Notes: a model not told the origin generated them from the sequence alone. DNA of 64,000 bases from Paraspadella gotoi (GCA_051294375.1 CM119264.1:7151814-7215813); one strand, 5' to 3'. Shown: positions 1 through 11,949, counted from the first letter of the stretch. Made by a program: numbers and translations.

Positions 1-922
1 GGAATCTTTTAATCATATAATCCTGACGTGATTATACTTAGACCTTCGTTTCAGATGTGAATTGTTACGAATATATATTCATATCTACGTAGCAATACTG
101 TGAAACTTTCCAGTAGACGTTTTTCGGCTTATCTGGGGAAAAACAAGACCTGGCATGAAATATTATAGCGTTTGCTTCCTTATTTGTAGAACGAGAGAGG
201 TCCTGATTAATTTTTGGGAAAATAGAAAATTTCAGCCACCCTTAAAACGTTTTTTCATTAATTGTAACGAAGGTAGAAATACTCAGCTCGTATTTTTAAA
301 ATTACACAAGCAGTTTTGAATTCTGGTGTCGTATTCATACCGAGACCAAGATTCAATACAGTCAAAGATGAAAAGTTAGGAATTTATATACTATATTATT
401 ACAATATATTCATGAAAGTAACCTCAGTTTAAAAATTAGGTTCAAAAACTTTTTTCAAAGATTTTTGCAATTTTAACTCGGCCATTTGCGTTTCTCAAAT
501 TTTAAACAAAGGTTAAAGCGACAAAATTAACGTGATACTATTTAAAAGAAAAACAGAAATAAATAGGCTTATCATTCGGCATCTCTATACGAAACACCAT
601 GCGGCATCTTTGCCAACATTTCTGGGAAGCGAACTCTTAGAATCAAGTGCAAGAATTTTTTTTGCAAAACTCAAAATTTTTGTTTTAGCTTTCAACAAAA
701 TTCCTGATGCCACTTTTTTCGGCCGAATTCACAAGTTGACAATAAAAATTGGAGGGTCAGGGGGCTGATGGCGGCAACTAGTCGGCCGAAAATGCATTTT
801 TCAAAAAAAAAGTATGCTAGTCCTAAGCTTTCAAAAACTGGGAAGAAGAAACAATCGTCATATGGGGCTAAAAAAACCGTAGGCAGGAGGGATCTAGGAA
901 TTAAAAAGCGTCCTAAGGTCGA
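1..922. other. AT-rich flank, no gene seen
   Basis: AT-rich sequence with frequent stops in all frames. It lies 3' of the minus-strand Ariadne fragment. I see no exon with splice signals, no repeat unit and no RNA gene. A 78-codon open frame at 532-768 has an AT-rich, random-looking translation and no splice or start context. Confidence 0.5.
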
Positions 923-1133
923 TCAACTTCGGATTGGTTGATATTCCCAGAAGTTCTTCTCGTATCCCTCGTGACAGTGACTTAGTAAGCACTGTCCGGC
1001 GGTTTCTCGCAATCTAGCGCGACTTGTCCTGAACCTTCTGCTTGATGTCAACGAGGATGTCCGATGTGATTCTCGCTCCAGATATTCTGAGAGTTGCTCT
1101 CGTCGCGTTTTCTTAGATCTTTTTGCATTGTTC
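923..1133 (-). CDS. ari-1: Ariadne-1 RBR E3 ubiquitin ligase, terminal exon (frameshifted)
   Basis: Last exon of an Ariadne-1 (ARIH1) gene. Seen: a strong minus-strand acceptor (pyrimidine tract then TTTTAG) places the exon start at 1133. Split over different frames are SEYLERE, LVDIKQKVQDK (1023-1055) and HEGYEKNFWEY (941-973), in the order found at the C-terminus of ARIH1, with a stop at 923-925. Known: Ariadne-1 is a RING-between-RING E3 that works with UBE2L3-type E2s and neddylated cullin-RING ligases, and its C-terminal helical Ariadne domain autoinhibits RING2. Odd: the conserved peptides need at least three reading-frame changes of one or two bases within 210 bp, for example one extra A after the KDL-like motif. 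This is either a pseudogene or uncorrected sequence; the intact splice site and well-kept peptides favour sequence error. Confidence 0.85.
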
Positions 1134-1305
1134 CTAAAACGAGAAAGAAGAAATTCCATCATAATACAGTTTACCAAGACAGAAGATATTGCTTTTAAAC
1201 TTAATTACGACGATAAAAAGCAAAATTGTGATTAAAGCTAACAGTTTTTGTTCAATTAAAATATTCAAACGCGTCATTATAAACATCAATTACAACAAAG
1301 ACCAC

Positions 1306-1739
1306 CTCAAATATGATCGAGTTGATTGTTCTTCTTCAAGTAAAAGGCAAAGAACGTAGTGGTACATCAGCGTGCTCCTGCACTGAGTCAGGACGTCCCA
1401 CGGCCTTCTTCAGAAAATGAACTTCGATCCAAGACATGTTGTGTTGCTGCATTTCCTCCATCTTTTTGGCCTCACGAGGCGTACAGCTCATGAGATCGGA
1501 TTATGAGATGTGTCGGAACTTTAAGCGACTGCATTTGGCTGTAAGTATCTGCGCGGACACGAAGAAAACAAAAATATGCGCCTCGATAGAAGGACCCCAT
1601 ATAGCTTTGGTGAAACTTAGCTCGTCCCATGGCTTGGTCAGCCTCAGATTACGTCGTTCAGCGCCCAAACCATTTGTTCAATCCTGTCATGGTCCGACTC
1701 GTTAGCCGGTACAAACATCTCTGCTCTCTAAGGCATGGC
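1306..1739 (-). CDS. ari-1: Ariadne-1, Ariadne-domain exon (frameshifted, truncated by gap)
   Basis: Penultimate exon of the same gene. The donor (TTTGAG then GTGGTC) sits at 1306/1305 and leaves a 172-bp intron (1134-1305). Read on the minus strand, pieces in family order are [33 protein letters not shown] (1420-1461), FLKKAV, TLMYHYV (1352-1372) and FYLKKNNQ. These match the Ariadne domain of ARIH1 closely, particularly the [14 protein letters not shown] helix, which is nearly invariant in the family. Single-base indels separate the pieces. Upstream exons (RING1, IBR, RING2) are absent: the sequence runs into the 25-N gap at 1740, and the palindrome arm begins directly beyond it, so the gene is cut at a scaffold join. 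Confidence in the family is high; whether the gene is functional is unknown. Confidence 0.85.
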
Positions 1740-1764
1740 NNNNNNNNNNNNNNNNNNNNNNNNN
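1740..1764. other. 25-N scaffold gap at the palindrome boundary
   Basis: A default-sized gap separating the Ariadne-1 fragment from the left palindrome arm. The arm starts immediately after it, so order and distance across this point are not established. Confidence 0.95.
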
Positions 1765-3169
1765 ACTGGACTGAATGGTGAGGACGGCTGGGTATTGGGT
1801 ATCGGGTCAAGTCAAAACCGGGACGCGGAAGGAAATAAAGAAATAAAAAAAAGCTGAGTAGGTTAAAAAACGAAGTAAAAGAGGACAGAGGAAGTCGAGT
1901 GTGCATTGCGTAGTGTGCAGAGTGCGTATGTAGTATGAGATCTTGAGAAATCGATCGAGAAATCGAGCCTGAGAGAATCGGGTTAAGCGAACGCCGGGCT
2001 TGGACGGCGAAATGCGAGATGTGAGTTCCGAGATGTGAGATCCGAGATGTGAGATACGAGATGTGATCGCTCTCGCCGGAAGAAAAGGCATTTGCGTTGT
2101 GGATGGTTGTAGAGAAACAAGTTTGTAAAGAATATACGATTCTGTAGTTTTGAAGAATATTCGATTCTGTAGTTTACGCAAAGTAATTCAAACCTACTAC
2201 TTCCTTCACTTTCTTATCTTTTACATCCCCTTTTTACATCCCCGATCCCCTTTTCCATCCACTTAATCCATCCCCGATTCGATTTCGATAACCGATTCTA
2301 TTTCCCAATGTTAATTCTAATTTACCCAAAACCTTTCGAATTTTTCTTCACGTTAAACTCAATTTCCCTTCGATTCTCAACAAATTCTTTCAAAATCCAC
2401 TCAACCACTCAACGTCTCATTTCTTCCTTCCCCTCACCAAACTGCGCTCAATTCCCTCACCTCACGATTCCAACTTTTCTCTTTCCCTTTCCTCTCGTTC
2501 GTCTTCGACGTTATTCTTAGGTGAGTATCGGAATCCCCGAACTTCTCCGGGTGAGTTTCCATCGAATCCCCGAAGCCTCGTCAACGGCGACGTCTGCGAT
2601 GACGACGACTACGACGACGACGAGAACGACGAGAACGACGACGACGAGAACGACGATGAACGACGCAAGAGTTCCAGGCGTTTGTTCTTCCGCGAGGTCA
2701 TTCAGGCGCGACTGTTTACAGCCAAAGGCAGTCGGGCTCAACGCTTCTGGCGCCACCGACGACGTTGAGGACGAAATCGTCGATTCCACAAATTACCGAA
2801 CGTATTCCGGCTCTTGGCATATTAATGATAATAAAACTTTTTTTTTGGGGGGGGAGTAGGAAGTCTATCAAAAAACAACAACAACAACAGTGATAATCAC
2901 GAGAACAACGACAACCGGATTTTCCCTTCATCGGTAAAACTGCCTCGTGATATTTGGCCCGCTGCCATCTCGCGGCAACGACGAGACGAACAAATTGTGG
3001 TCGGCGCTTTTTTGCGTATGAAGTAAAACTGATGGAAAGAGAAACGATTATCTCTTTACTTTTACAATCGGTTTATGGTTTGTTTCATTTCCGTTGTCGG
3101 TAACAAGAGAAGATTCTATTGTTTCGAAATGCCAATCAAGTGGCTGAATTGACATTGACGGGGTTTGAA

Positions 3170-4245
3170 CCACCAAATCTTTAAAATCTCCTCTTTTCCT
3201 CTCCTTTCCTTTCCTCCATTACAATCTTTTAACGCCATCTTTANNNNNNNNNNNNNNNNNNNNNNNNNNNNNNNNNNNNNNNNNNNNNNNNNNNNNNNNN
3301 NNNNNNNNNNNNNNNNNNNNNNNNNNNNNNNNNNNNNNNNNNNNNNNNNNNNNNNNNNNNNNNNNNNNNNNNNNNNNNNNNNNNNNNNNNNNNNNNNNNN
3401 NNNNNNNNNNNNNNNNNNNNNNNNNNNNNNNNNNNNNNNNNNNNNNNNNNNNNNNNNNNNNNNNNNNNNNNNNNNNNNNNNNNNNNNNNNNNNNNNNNNN
3501 NNNNNNNNNNNNNNNNNNNNNNNNNNNNNNNNNNNNNNNNNNNNNNNNNNNNNNNNNNNNNNNNNNNNNNNNNNNNNNNNNNNNNNNNNNNNNNNNNNNN
3601 NNNNNNNNNNNNNNNNNNNNNNNNNNNNNNNNNNNNNNNNNNNNNNNNNNNNNNNNNNNNNNNNNNNNNNNNNNNNNNNNNNNNNNNNNNNNNNNNNNNN
3701 NNNNNNNNNNNNNNNNNNNNNNNNNNNNNNNNNNNNNNNNNNNNNNNNNNNNNNNNNNNNNNNNNNNNNNNNNNNNNNNNNNNNNNNNNNNNNNNNNNNN
3801 NNNNNNNNNNNNNNNNNNNNNNNNNNNNNNNNNNNNNNNNNNNNNNNNNNNNNNNNNNNNNNNNNNNNNNNNNNNNNNNNNNNNNNNNNNNNNNNNNNNN
3901 NNNNNNNNNNNNNNNNNNNNNNNNNNNNNNNNNNNNNNNNNNNNNNNNNNNNNNNNNNNNNNNNNNNNNNNNNNNNNNNNNNNNNNNNNNNNNNNNNNNN
4001 NNNNNNNNNNNNNNNNNNNNNNNNNNNNNNNNNNNNNNNNNNNNNNNNNNNNNNNNNNNNNNNNNNNNNNNNNNNNNNNNNNNNNNNNNNNNNNNNNNNN
4101 NNNNNNNNNNNNNNNNNNNNNNNNNNNNNNNNNNNNNNNNNNNNNNNNNNNNNNNNNNNNNNNNNNNNNNNNNNNNNNNNNNNNNNNNNNNNNNNNNNNN
4201 NNNNNNNCATTACAATCTTCTAACGCCATCTTTAAAACCTTCTCT
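3170..4245 (+). repeat. Left-arm copy of the ~63-bp minisatellite, mostly a gap
   Basis: Only the two edges of the array are readable (about 3170-3243 and 4208-4245), each with the CTCC, ATTACAATCTT and AACGCCATCTTT words of the unit. A 964-N gap lies between. The full array is present in the opposite arm at about 17305-18230, which explains why this gap failed to assemble. Confidence 0.85.
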
Positions 4246-6189
4246 TCCGCGACTCTACTTTCCTTCGCCTCCATTTTAATTTCCTCGATTCTCAGGAGTT
4301 CGTTTTTCCCTTCAAAAGAAAAAAAATAACAAAAAAAAGGCAATCGCTGAAATATGCAAATTAGATTTATGTTTTTGGGCCTTTTTTTTTCTCTTTCCGC
4401 TTCGTTTCACCTGCTTTCATTTCCTCGACGCATTTCTTTTTGTCTCAAAAAATGTCAAAAGGAGATTTGAAATAGATTGAAAAGTTATTTGCGTTGAATC
4501 TTGTGTGTCTCATTTTTTTTTTGGTGCCTTTTCTTTATTCTTCTGCTATATTTTCATTTCATTTTAAATTTTTTTAAAAATTTCCTTGTTTCTTTCTTTT
4601 TCATCTGTCTGTCTNNNNNNNNNNNNNNNNNNNNNNNNNNNNNNNNNNNNNNNNNNNNNNNNNNNNNNNNNNNNNNNNNNNNNNNNNNNNNNNNNNNNNN
4701 NNNNNNNNNNNNNNNNNNNNNNNNNNNNNNNNNNNNNNNNNNNNNNNNNNNNNNNNNNNNNNNNNNNNNNNNNNNNNNNNNNNNNNNNNNNNNNNNNNNN
4801 NNNNNTTTTTTTTTATTTCCGGACAACAACAAAATAAACGGGAGAAGAGTTTCCGCCTCGTCATTAAACAAAGCATCGACAGAAATAATAAACCTCTGCA
4901 GCGGAATAAATAAAAATAAATAACAAGTGAACAAACGCATAAACATTCGTCGAAAACTTTGTTCTTTTTTTTCCAATCTGCATTTTTTTTTCTTATCTCT
5001 TTTCTTTCACGCAACTTTAACCTCGATTCTCATAAAGAAATCTTAACCTCCGTTCTTCCGAGTTCCCTCACATTTCTTCCTTCTTCATCTTCGTCCTTTA
5101 TTGAAGAAGTTATACGAGCGATTGAAATTTTTTTTAAACCCATCCTAAAATATACCTTAATATCATTCTTTATAAAAATATTACAAACAATTGATAAACT
5201 TCAGTCTACCTTAAATCTCTTTTTCTGTATTTTCGTTTTAACACGCCTTGTCGTGATTCTCGTTAATTTATTCTAATCACACCTTTTGACTACATTTTCC
5301 CTTATTATCTACACCTTTCTCTCCTATGAAACTCTGAAACCCTCCCTTCCTTAGGACTCGGAAACCCCTTCAAACCTCCATCACGCCCTTCGATTCGTCT
5401 CTTGTATGCTGATCATATTTTTCCATTCGCCAAAACATCAAAGACGCGGACGGACGTGTTTCCTTTCTCTTAGGGGTGACCATTGCGNNNNNNNNNNNNN
5501 NNNNNNNNNNNNNNNNNNNNNNNNNNNNNNNNNNNNNNNNNNNNNNNNNNNNNNNNNNNNNNNNNNNNNNNNNNNNNNNNNNNNNNNNNNNNNNNNNNNN
5601 NNNNNNNNNNNNNNNNNNNNNNNNNNNNNNNNNNNNNNNNNNNNNNNNNNNNNNNNNNNNNNNNNNNNNNNNNNNNNNNNNNNNNNNNNNNNNNNNNNNN
5701 NNNNNNNNNNNNNNNNNNNNNNNNNNNNNNNGAGAGAGAGAGAGAGAGAGAAAGGGGGAAATTCGAGTTTGAAAAAGAAAAGAAAGATTAACAAGAGAAG
5801 AAAGATTAAAAAGTTCGCGAAAGAAATTCGGATTCCGCGTCGACGATTTTCTTCCTTCCTTTTTCTATTCCTTTTTTTTTTTCTCTTTTCTTTTCCTTTT
5901 TTTGGGTTTTCCTCCGATCCTCTTCACTTTTCTTTCTTTTATCTTTCCTTTTCACTCTCTACTTTTTTTCTCTCTCTCGCGCGCGACTTCACTATTCCGA
6001 CTGCGACTCGCGTATTTTCCAGTTCAGCGGAGATTTTATTTTTATCAATGGCGTTTTTATCAAAGGCACCATTTTTTTTTCGAAAGGGTATTATAGAATA
6101 CAACTTTATCTTTGTATCATTAATTGAAATAACAGTTTTTAATAAAAATAATAATTTTAACAAATCCGATTGTGTTAAAAAGTTTTTAT

Positions 6190-6720
6190 TTCCGCCGCGA
6201 GTACTCGCGGAGCAACTCTATAAGTCACTTTTCGGTCGGTCTGTGTCTGTCTGTCGGTCGGTATGTCTGTTCATTGGTCTGTCTCACTTACGTTAAAAAT
6301 GCATATAAATTATAATTCACCGATAGTTATAAAGNNNNNNNNNNCGCGGAGCAACTCTATTAAGTCACTTTTCGGTCGGTCTGTGTCTGTCTGTCTGTCG
6401 GTATGTCTGTTCATTGGTCTGTCCCACTTACGTTAAAAATGCATATAAATTATAATTTACCGATAGTTATAAAGTCGGGGAAAAAACCTCAAATCTAAGG
6501 GACTGCTAGAGCCGTCTTCAGGAAATCCTAAAACTATAAGGAATAAAAGATGAAATTTTGATGCAGTGCATGTCTTAAATACAAGGGCTAAGAAAGTTTT
6601 TTTAGTCATGTCTTGTCATGTCATATTATGAGATTGAAGGGAAATAAAGTCACTGTGGCGCAACTCATTAGAATCACCGTTCTACAATCAATCTCTATAG
6701 TTATTATCAATATTCTGGTT
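6190..6720 (+). repeat. Dispersed repeat with hairpin start (left-arm copy)
   Basis: Begins with a perfect palindrome, CGCGAGTACTCGCG, followed by GAGCAACTCTATAA, a run of GTC/TGTC words, and later a GTCTTCAGGAAATCCTAAAAC block and a GTGGCGCAACTCATTAG block. The same order of blocks occurs at 25308-25730 (plus) and, as part of the palindrome, at about 11950-12172 (minus). It is therefore a dispersed element of roughly 420-530 bp and not just part of the inverted repeat. No coding capacity is seen. The hairpin recalls structures at Helitron ends, but I see no diagnostic CTRR terminus, so the class is open. Confidence 0.75.
6205..6474 (+). repeat. Direct duplication across a 10-N gap, probable assembly artefact
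   Basis: 6205-6334 and 6345-6474 are nearly identical and are separated only by ten Ns. The opposite arm and the copy at 25308 each have a single version. This is most simply two overlapping contig ends that were not merged. Confidence 0.8.
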
Positions 6721-8094
6721 TGTTAAAACTTAATCGCATTTTCATCAAGCGATTAAAAACACATTCGTTCTCCATCGTAGTTTCTAGGAATTCGTTCATT
6801 AAAACAAAATCATCGAATGCGTTCATTTCTTCATTCATCTCTCACCACGTGACTCCATCCATCGTTCGCTCCTCACTTTGTCGACGATCCCTTTTCACTA
6901 ATAACTTCTTATCTCTTCGACGCGTGAAAGGAAACCTCGCATTATCTCTTTGTGTGAGGGGGGGGGNNNNNNNNNNNNNNNNNNNNNNNNNNNNNNNNNN
7001 NNNNNNNNNNNNNNNNNNNNNNNNNNNNNNNNNNNNNNNNNNNNNNNNNNNNNNNNNNNNNNNNNNNNNNNNNNNNNNNNNNNNNNNNNNNNNNNNNNNN
7101 NNNNNNNNNNNNNNNNNNNNNNNNNNNNNNNNNNNNNNNNNNNNNNNNNNNNNNNNNNNNNNNNNNNNNNNNNNNNNNNNNNNNNNNNNNNNNNNNNNNN
7201 NNNNNNNNNNNNNNNNNNNNNNNNNNNNNNNNNNNNNNNNNNNNNNNNNNNNNNNNNNNNNNNNNNNNNNNNNNNNNNNNNNNNNNNNNNNNNNNNNNNN
7301 NNNNNNNNNNNTAGCGACTCTCTTCACTTCGTCTCTTTTCGCGGCTTCTTTGAGCTTGAAATAAAAGAGAACGAAGGTAGTATTCTGTATGGTCTTTCAA
7401 GAAAACCAGTGAACCCGTTCAAGAAATTTACCTCGTGTTTCAAGCTGATACTTACGCAGGAAAGTTAAACTTACTTTGCATTTTGCTTGAAGAAAATTAA
7501 GCGAAAACAATGGGTTATTTTAAAATCCTCTAGAAATTATACATAGATAAACGGGGAATGAAATGTATACTAAGTACTAAATATTACCTCTTTTAACTTT
7601 TGGTTTCAAAGTTTAAGATTATAAAGTATTTAACCCATTCGAGGGGAAAAATTAATGTTTATAAGTGTGAAGACGGACCGCACAATAGCTCATTCTATTT
7701 CTATGATCATTCCATTCCCCTCGCCTGACATCCCCCTTTCCCTAAAAGATCACACGGTAACAGTCCCTTCCTCTTTCTCTTTCCCTCCCTTTAAGGCAGC
7801 CTCACAAACTCGCCCTCCCTCAATCTTTGCCCCCTCGACTGACCTCGGTTTGACCCTTGGCTTTTAGTCGGATCTTGCTTATTCAGCAGATCCCGACTCT
7901 AAACTCACTTTTTATAACTCACTTTTTCGGTCCGTCTCGGTCCTGTCCCGCCCCCCTCAATATGCGGGGCACACACTTATATCATGTCCAGAACATCGAA
8001 TTTGATAAATTATGCAAAAAAAAAATGTGTTTCCGTCCGTTCCGTCGTCTGTCCGTCCGTCCGTCCGTCCCGTCCGTCCGTCCCACCTTAGCAA

Positions 8095-9060
8095 AAAACA
8101 CCAATTACTCGTGATTGGATGGATGGATTTAAATGAAATTTTGTGGTGTGAGATAGGTAAGTGTGTTGATTGAGCTGGATATTAAGTTTTCGATGGAATC
8201 GTCCGAGTGGGAAATGAGGTTTAACTAGTGGAAAAAAACCAAAAAAATATTATTCACATTTGAACACCAATTGCTCATGACGTGGATGGGCTGATTTGAC
8301 CTGGAATTTTGTATTGTGGGTAGGAAGTGTGTGTGATTGAACAGGGAAATCAAGTTTCGATGTGGTAATATTTTGTAGTGGAAATGAGTTTAAATGGAAA
8401 AAAAACAAAAAAACCTGTTTTACTAATTTGATTATGCTTCTTTTCTTGTTATATTAAATGTATCTGCAGAGTATGTAATAAATCAAATTAATTAATTTTC
8501 AGTAATTTTTAAAATCAATTAGTAGAAATAAATAATCAAATAATTAATTTAAATTAGGTTCAATCAATCCGTCCACCGTCCCATCTTAGCCAAAAATGCT
8601 CCAATAACTCGTTATTGTGCTGGTTGGATTGGAATAAATTTGTGTGTGGTTTAAGGGAAAGTGGTGTATTAAAGCTGGGATAAATAAAAATTTCGCATGG
8701 AATCGTATGTGAGTGGAAAATTAGTTTAAATGGAAAACATAAGTCGAATTTACTGTAAACAAATATCTTTTACTATAACCAATAATACTCCAATTAATCA
8801 TAATTGGATGGATAGATTTAAAGCTGAAAATTTGTGTGTGGGTAGGAAAACGTATGAGAAGCTTGATATAAAGTTTTCGAGTGGAACGTACCAGTGGAAA
8901 TGAGTTTAAATGAAAAAATATGAGTCCACATTTTACTGAATCTTTTTATTTATTTTAACCCATGATAGATTGAGATGAAATTTTGTGAGCCGGTAGGGGA
9001 AAGTGAGGAAGAAGCTAGAATATAAAGTTTTGACGGAATGCAAGTTTGAAAAAAATTATG
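8095..9060 (+). repeat. Degenerate tandem repeat, units of about 170-330 bp
   Basis: Five recognisable unit starts share the words CCAAT(T/A)A, CTCG/CATGATTGG and GGATGGAT, followed by AAATTTTGTG, a GGTAGGAAA-like word, AAGTTTTCGA and GTGGAAATGAGTTTAAATGG. They lie near 8099, 8265, 8598, 8789 and 8957. A (CCGT)n run precedes the first. Indels are frequent. The family is not recognised. Confidence 0.65.
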
Positions 9061-10107
9061 AAAGTTTTTGAAAATGATTTGCATGTTTAAAAATCTTTAA
9101 AAGCATAAGACGTCTCCGCTATTGCATAAAAAGAGAGAGAGAGAAGGCGGAGAGGAGAGAGAAAGAGAGAGGAGAGGAGAAGATGTGAAGAGAGGAAAGA
9201 GGAGAGGAGAGTGAGAGAGAGAGAGAGATGAGAAGGAGACATAAATAAAATATAAAAAATCTTAAAAGGGACTCAAGATCGAGCCAGAGCCCACTATCAT
9301 AGAAAATTAATTTTGAAAAACCTGTCGGAAAAAAAACGATATGAATTCATGCGGATACGAATTGTTTGATGTATAGTAATTGATTGAGGTATAACTATTT
9401 GATTGATGTAATATAGTAATTTATTTTGTATGTTATTTAGGAATTGATTTATTGATTCAATGATAATAATTATTGATCGATGATAGTCATTCAACTGCTG
9501 CTGATGTAGTTCATTCAGTGAGCGATGATTGTCATTTCATTTTGCATGCCGATGATTGTCATTCATTGATTGCGATGATAGTCAATAAAACCAAAACAAA
9601 TGCCGGTTATGAGTGAAAAGAGAGAGAGAGAGGAGGGGAGGAGAGAGGACGAGAGAGAGAAAGACGAGAGAGAGAAAGAAAGAGAAGAGAGAGAGAAGAG
9701 AGAGAGATAGAGAGAGAAAGAAAGGAGCAGAGAGAGAGGAGAGAACGGAGAGGAGAGAAGAGGAGAGAGAGAGAGAAAGAAAGAAAGAGAATAAATCCAC
9801 GAAAATTCTCGGATTGAAAAATGGGATTGTATGAAAAAAAGCCGGGAAATAAATGGCAATAATAAAAAGTTTAGAAGGAAAAAAATAATCAGAATTTTTT
9901 TAAACAAACAAACGATTCACGCAAAAGATCGGGACAGATGGACAGACACACACAGAGAGACGAGAGAGAGAGAGAGAAAAAGAGAGAAGAGAGAGAGACA
10001 GCCGGCTGCAGAGAAAAAGAGAAAGAGCCGATATATATAATTAAAACGAGTGAGAGAGAGAGAAGCTCTACAGCCCTTTACTCGTTTAAAGAAATCAGCA
10101 GACTTAT

Positions 10108-10185
10108 TGGCGCCGCACGTAGCGTGGCTATTCTCTTACCCAAAGGACCCGGGTTCGCGCCCTGTTTCGCGGCATCGTTTTTTAC
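10108..10185 (+). mobile_element. tRNA-like SINE head (candidate)
   Basis: A pol III-like box B, GGGTTCGCGCCC, at 10151-10162 lies downstream of an A-box-like CGTAGCGTGGCTA near 10118-10130, spaced roughly as in tRNA-derived SINEs. It cannot be a functional tRNA because a cloverleaf does not close. It sits in the palindrome spacer. Confidence 0.35.
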
Positions 10186-10728
10186 ATTAAGTGAACCCAC
10201 ATTATATCTAAAAATTTTTTTTGTAAAAAAAAAAAAAAAGAGGAGAGAGAGATGAGAGAGAGAGAGAGAGAGAGATGAGAGAAGAGAAAGAAGCTGGACA
10301 GACGCTGCAGAGCCGGAACTTCGTTTTTAGAAGAAGGCAGTGACGGGAGGAAAAAGGAGAGTGAGAGAGAGAGCCCGACATATACTTAAATCGTTTTTGT
10401 TTTGTTAAATAAAACATAAACAATATACCAATATTTGATATGAAACATAGATTTTAAAGATCTTATGATAGCAAGCCATATATGAAAATTCAACTTCCCT
10501 ATGATATCACACTTTCAGAAGCCATGATTTGCAAAAAAAGCGAGACCGAAAGCTAAACCAAAAAAAATCTAGGACAGGACGGCTTTGCCCGCCTGGCTCG
10601 ATTAATAGAGGATATTTGTTTTGTTTTTGATAAAAATCGTAAACAAAAACATTTAATAACTGTTCCTTGACTCAAATTTTAAGGGAACATCGATGGATGG
10701 ACAAGCTTGAATATAAATTTAATAATAC

Positions 10729-10800
10729 TATTAATTAATTAATTAATTAATCTATTAATTAATTAATCTATTAATTAATTAACTTAATAATTAATTAATT
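10729..10800 (+). repeat. (TTAA/ATTA)n simple repeat
   Basis: About 70 bp of ATTAATTAATT-type repeats with small interruptions. Confidence 0.9.
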
Positions 10801-11949
10801 ATCGTAGGCAGGATACCGAAACATTGTTTGCTCAAACTTGTTACCTTTCAAGTCTCTTTTCCAGGTCGTTTATTTTATCCAGTTCTGAATATCCGAGAAT
10901 GGGACGACTTTTGAATCCTTAACGCCCATGACGAGAATTATATCTCAAGTCTGAAACTTTGAAACCAAAAAGTTTAAAAAGAGGTAATATTTAGTACTTA
11001 TATACATTTATTCCCCGATATCTTATGTATAATTTCTTAGAGGATTTTTTAAATAACCATTGTTTTCGCTAATTTTCTTCAAGCAAAATGCAAAGTAAGT
11101 TTAACTTTCCTGCCGTAAGTAATCAGCTTTGAAACACGATGTAAATTTCTATGAACGGGTTTCACTGGTTTTCTTGAAAGACCATTACAGATACTACCTT
11201 CGTTCTCTTTTATTTCAAGCTCAAAGAAGCCGCGAAAAAGAGACGAAGTTGAAGAGGAGTCGCTATCTTTGTTCGAAAAAAAAAAAAAAAACTCCCTTTT
11301 CCAACCCAGGCAACTCTTTAAACCTTAATCCCATAAATACTTTATTTCATTTTCCTTACCTTTCTTAAACTTTCCTCACGGGTGAGAAAAATACTTTTTT
11401 CTTTTGATTTCGTTTCAATTCCAAATTCTTTTTTTTTTTTTTTTTGTTTACCCTTCGTGTTTTCATTAATTCCATCCATTAAAATCTCTTATCTTTTGAA
11501 ACGCTAACTCCATTCCTTGTTACTCTTTCTTTCCTCCCCCTTGGGTACCCCTCCACGCCACCCAACTCCCCCCCCCTTCACACAAAGAGATAATGCGAGT
11601 TTCCTTTCACGCGTCGAAGAGATAAGAAGTTATTAGTGCAAAAAGGGATCGTCGACAAAAGTGAGGAGCGAAAACTTATTGGATGGGAGTCACGTGGTGA
11701 GAGATGAATGAAGAAATGAACAGCCATTCGATGATTTTGGTTTAATTGAACGAATTCCTAGGAAACTACGATGGAGAACGAATGTGTTTTTTAATCGCTT
11801 GATGAAAATGCGATTAAGTTTTAACAAACCAGGACTTTATTTCCCTTTCAATCTCATAATATGACATGACAAGACATGGAACTAAAAAAACCTTTCTTTA
11901 GCCCTTGTATTTAAGACATGCACTGCATCAAAATTTTCATCTTTTATTC

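Larger units (their letters stand above)
1765..7620 (+). repeat. Left arm of a large inverted repeat
   Basis: This arm matches the reverse complement of 10948-19684 from end to end. Anchors: 1766-1806 pairs with 19640-19684; the GTGAGTATCG donor-like site at 2520 with 18905-18925; 3120 with 18290; 4500 with 17030; 5487 with 16080; 5732 with about 12690; 6190 with 12170; 7600 with about 10970. The arms differ by scattered substitutions and single-base indels. The left arm has five N gaps (3244-4207, 4615-4805, 5488-5731, 6335-6344, 6967-7311), which fall where the right arm has simple sequence or tandem repeats, apart from the 10-N gap. I find no convincing protein gene inside it. The open frame at 2521-2859 keeps a similar peptide stretch in both arms (GATDDVEDEIVDSTNY), but its other parts are trinucleotide-driven and shift frame. 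Confidence 0.9.
7621..10947. other. Palindrome spacer: low-complexity and repetitive DNA
   Basis: The spacer between the arms holds a short mixed segment (7621-8020), a (CCGT)n run (about 8036-8090), a degenerate tandem array (8095-9060), long GA-rich tracts (9130-9230, 9615-9800, 9950-10040, 10240-10370), one tRNA-like SINE candidate (10108-10185) and an ATTA/TTAATTAA run (10729-10800). No protein gene is supported; the open frames here are GA/CT translations such as runs of RERE or SLSL. Confidence 0.7.

Noticed and set aside
2521-2859. A 112-codon open frame with a similar peptide in both palindrome arms (GATDDVEDEIVDSTNY)
   Set aside because: The conservation is expected from the inverted repeat. 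Much of the frame is ACG/GAC trinucleotide repeat, the arms differ by frameshifts, and a donor-like GTGAGT sits at its start.
9613-10255. Long Arg/Glu-rich or Ser/Leu-rich open frames
   Set aside because: They are translations of (GA)n/(CT)n DNA and carry no other evidence.
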